A stretch of 64,000 nucleotides of DNA from Pseudomonas pergaminensis (GTDB taxonomy: Bacteria; Pseudomonadota; Gammaproteobacteria; Pseudomonadales; Pseudomonadaceae). A program made the translations under genes and the position numbers. The stretch spans positions 6,046,501 through 6,110,500 of the forward strand of contig NZ_CP078013.2 in NCBI RefSeq assembly GCF_024112395.2. Direction: 5' to 3'. How positions within the stretch are numbered: the first letter of the stretch is position 1; the number at the start of each line of letters is the position of its first letter. Positions 62,128 to 64,000 of this stretch are shown here, in pieces. The notes under the pieces were generated by a model that saw nothing but the letters and a program-made list of their open reading frames with translations, was not told the DNA's origin and did not search any database.

Positions 62128-64000
62128 TCAGCTATAGACACGGCCAAGGAGCTGCCGATGGCTTTCAAACTGATCGAGCACGTCCCGGGTGATCTGTTCC
62201 TGGGCGAAGCCCATCAGGTCGTATTCCTGAGGCCCGTTGTGCAGGTAAACCTCGGCACGGTAATAACGGGTGCGCTCTTCCTCGGGCAGGTCACTCGGTG
62301 CCGACGAGTAAGCATCCAGGCTCACTTCGTAGACAAACGGGTTGCCCTCTTCCATCTCGATGCGCACACCGATGCAACGCTTGGATTTACCCAGCAGGGT
62401 CTGCACTTCCAACCCCTGTTCACGCAACGCAGTCGCCGCTTCTTCCAGCGCTGGCGTCACATGCTTGTCCATAAAGCGCTGCACAGTGCCCTGGCTCGGT
62501 TGCAGGTCCAGTGCGGTCAGGCGCTCGCTGAAGCCACGACGACCACGCTCGGCCAATTGCGCCTGCTCCTGTTCGATCGCCACATCCTGGCGCATGGCCT
62601 TGTGCAAGCCGAACATGAAGAAGATCAGCACCACCGAGAACGGCAGCCCGGCCAGCACCACCATGGTCTGCATGGCTTCGAAGTTACCGGCGAACAGCAA
62701 GCCGATGGTCACCAGGGTGATCACCGCCGACCAGAAGATCCGCAGCCAATGCGGCGCATCTTCGTCCACGTTGCCGCCTTTGCAGGACAGGTTGGCCATC
62801 ATCACCGCGCCGGAATCCGCCGGGGTCAGGAACAGCACGAAGCCCACGAAAATCGACACACCGATGACGATTTTCGACGCCGGGTAATGCTCAAGCAGTT
62901 GATAGATGGCCATCGAAGGCTGTTCCAGCGCGGTCTTGCCCAACTCCACCGCACCGTGGTTCAGCACCAGGTCCAGGGCCGAGTTACCGAAGATCGACAG
63001 CCACGCCAGGGTAAAGCCCAGCGGGATCAGCAGCACGCCGGCCACCAGTTCACGCACCGTGCGACCACGGGAAATACGCGCGATGAACATGCCCACGAAT
63101 GGCGCCCAGGAAATCCACCACGCCCAGTAGAACAGGGTCCACAGGCCCATCCAGCGCTCGGTCTTGTCGGCGTCGCCTTCGTACACATAGAGGTCGAAGG
63201 TTTTCAGGATGATGCCGTTGAGGTAGTCACCGGTGTTCTGCACCAGGCCGTTGAGCAAGTGCAAGGTCGGGCCGAACAGCAGCACGAAGATCAGCAGGCC
63301 GCTGAACAACACGATGTTGAGGTTGGACAGGCGGCGGATGCCGTTCTCCACGCCCGACACGGCGGCGATGGTCGCGACGGTGCTCATCACGATGATCACA
63401 ATCAGCAGGTTGGTGTTGCTGTGCTGCATGCCGAACAGGTTTTCCAGCCCGGACGACACCTGCATCGAACCAATCCCCAGGTTCGTCACCAGGCCCAGCA
63501 GGGTCACGAACATGCCGAAACCGTCCACCGCGTGGCCGGCCGCGCCTTTCACCCAGCGCTCGCCCACCAGCGGGTACAACGCCGAACGCAAGGCCAGCGG
63601 CTGGTTATGGCGATACGCGAAGTACGCCACGGCCAGGCCGACCAAGGCATAGATCGCCCAGCCGTGCAGGCCCCAGTGCAGGAAGGTCAGTTGCAGCGCC
63701 TGGCGTGCGGCGCCATTGCTGGCGGCTGCGCCTTCGGGCGGGTTGAAGTAGTGGTCCAGCGGCTCGGAAGCGCCGAAGTACAGCAGCGAAATACCGATGC
63801 CCGACGAGAACAACATGCCGGCCCAGGCGCCGTAGCTGAAGTCCGGGGTGTCGTCCTTGCTGCCCAGTTTCAATTTGCCGTAGGAGGAAAACGCCAGGCC
63901 GACCACAAACACCAGGTAGGCGGCGATGACCACCATGTAGTACCAGCCGAAGCTTTTCGACAGCCACGCCTGGGCGACACCGAGCATGCGCCCGGCCTCC
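62128..64000 (-). CDS. betT: BCCT-family choline transporter BetT (5' end outside window)
   Basis: The frame continues upstream of the ATG at 63987 to the window edge, reading EAGRMLGVAQAW as expected inside BetT, so the true start lies beyond base 64000. The visible 620 residues include the family helices YGAWAGMLFSSGIGISLLYF and LFYWAWWISWAPFVGMFIAR (Trp-rich substrate site) and a long cytoplasmic C-terminal domain (about 130 residues) known in BetT to sense osmotic state. It imports choline by ion-coupled transport. Convergent with cbcV. Confidence 0.93.
   Translation of the reverse strand, partial: EAGRMLGVAQAWLSKSFGWYYMVVIAAYLVFVVGLAFSSYGKLKLGSKDDTPDFSYGAWAGMLFSSGIGISLLYFGASEPLDHYFNPPEGAAASNGAARQALQLTFLHWGLHGWAIYALVGLAVAYFAYRHNQPLALRSALYPLVGERWVKGAAGHAVDGFGMFVTLLGLVTNLGIGSMQVSSGLENLFGMQHSNTNLLIVIIVMSTVATIAAVSGVENGIRRLSNLNIVLFSGLLIFVLLFGPTLHLLNGLVQNTGDYLNGIILKTFDLYVYEGDADKTERWMGLWTLFYWAWWISWAPFVGMFIARISRGRTVRELVAGVLLIPLGFTLAWLSIFGNSALDLVLNHGAVELGKTALEQPSMAIYQLLEHYPASKIVIGVSIFVGFVLFLTPADSGAVMMANLSCKGGNVDEDAPHWLRIFWSAVITLVTIGLLFAGNFEAMQTMVVLAGLPFSVVLIFFMFGLHKAMRQDVAIEQEQAQLAERGRRGFSERLTALDLQPSQGTVQRFMDKHVTPALEEAATALREQGLEVQTLLGKSKRCIGVRIEMEEGNPFVYEVSLDAYSSAPSDLPEEERTRYYRAEVYLHNGPQEYDLMGFAQEQITRDVLDQFESHRQLLGRVYS

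Overview
The window is a 64 kb stretch of chromosome from a Pseudomonas of the fluorescens group. The evidence is high-GC coding sequence, gene neighbourhoods that match known Pseudomonas ones (rarD / ACT protein / glcB; creBCD; glyA-soxBDAG-purU-fdhA; gbcAB; dgcAB-etfAB; cdhR-caiX-cdhCAB; gbdR-sdaB-cbcXWV-betT), and about a dozen short inverted REP pairs of the GTGGGAGC..GCTTGC type typical of that group. No tRNA, rRNA, CRISPR array or complete insertion sequence was seen.

Layout. 1-3.9 kb: end of rarD, an ACT-domain regulator and malate synthase G (glcB). 3.9-5.8 kb: a variable locus where two small-gene modules are stacked, each flanked by decayed copies of the 3' ends of glcB and of the neighbouring response regulator. 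5.8-9.2 kb: response regulator, cNMP/CBS/DUF294 protein and a DEDD exonuclease. 9.2-14.7 kb: FecI-type sigma factor, FecR anti-sigma factor, siderophore receptor, PepSY membrane protein and a small membrane protein. 14.8-21.9 kb: GST, creD-creC-creB, a retropepsin-like protein, an acyltransferase, a DUF2780 protein and an anti-sigma-K-like protein lacking its sigma-binding half. 21.9-24 kb: a second variable locus with a structured leader, a 51-codon ORF and three DUF3757-like small secreted proteins.

24-64 kb is almost entirely one metabolic island. Choline and carnitine enter through BetT, CbcXWV and CaiX. Carnitine (and gamma-butyrobetaine, through a BBOX-type dioxygenase) is converted to glycine betaine by CdhA/CdhC/CdhB. 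Glycine betaine goes to dimethylglycine (GbcAB), sarcosine (DgcAB with EtfAB), glycine (SoxBDAG), serine (GlyA) and pyruvate (SdaB). The one-carbon by-products are handled by FdhA and PurU. The AraC/GATase regulators GbdR and CdhR lie inside the island. Unrelated inserts are a TraX-like membrane protein, threonine aldolase, a 66-residue hypothetical, LprI-like and DUF3010 proteins, and an AAA ATPase behind an AT-rich palindromic operator.

The most unusual signals are: (1) the stacked modules between glcB and the response regulator; (2) 18-bp lux/las-box-like palindromes at equivalent positions upstream of small genes of unknown function at separate loci, suggesting one LuxR-type regulon; (3) a repeated element, TTATCCACA-N17-TGTGSRYAA-like, present four times at about 170-bp spacing between gbcA and etfB and again after rarD, which looks like paired DnaA boxes; (4) 21-bp-period direct repeats upstream of cbcX and caiX that fit AraC-type operators.
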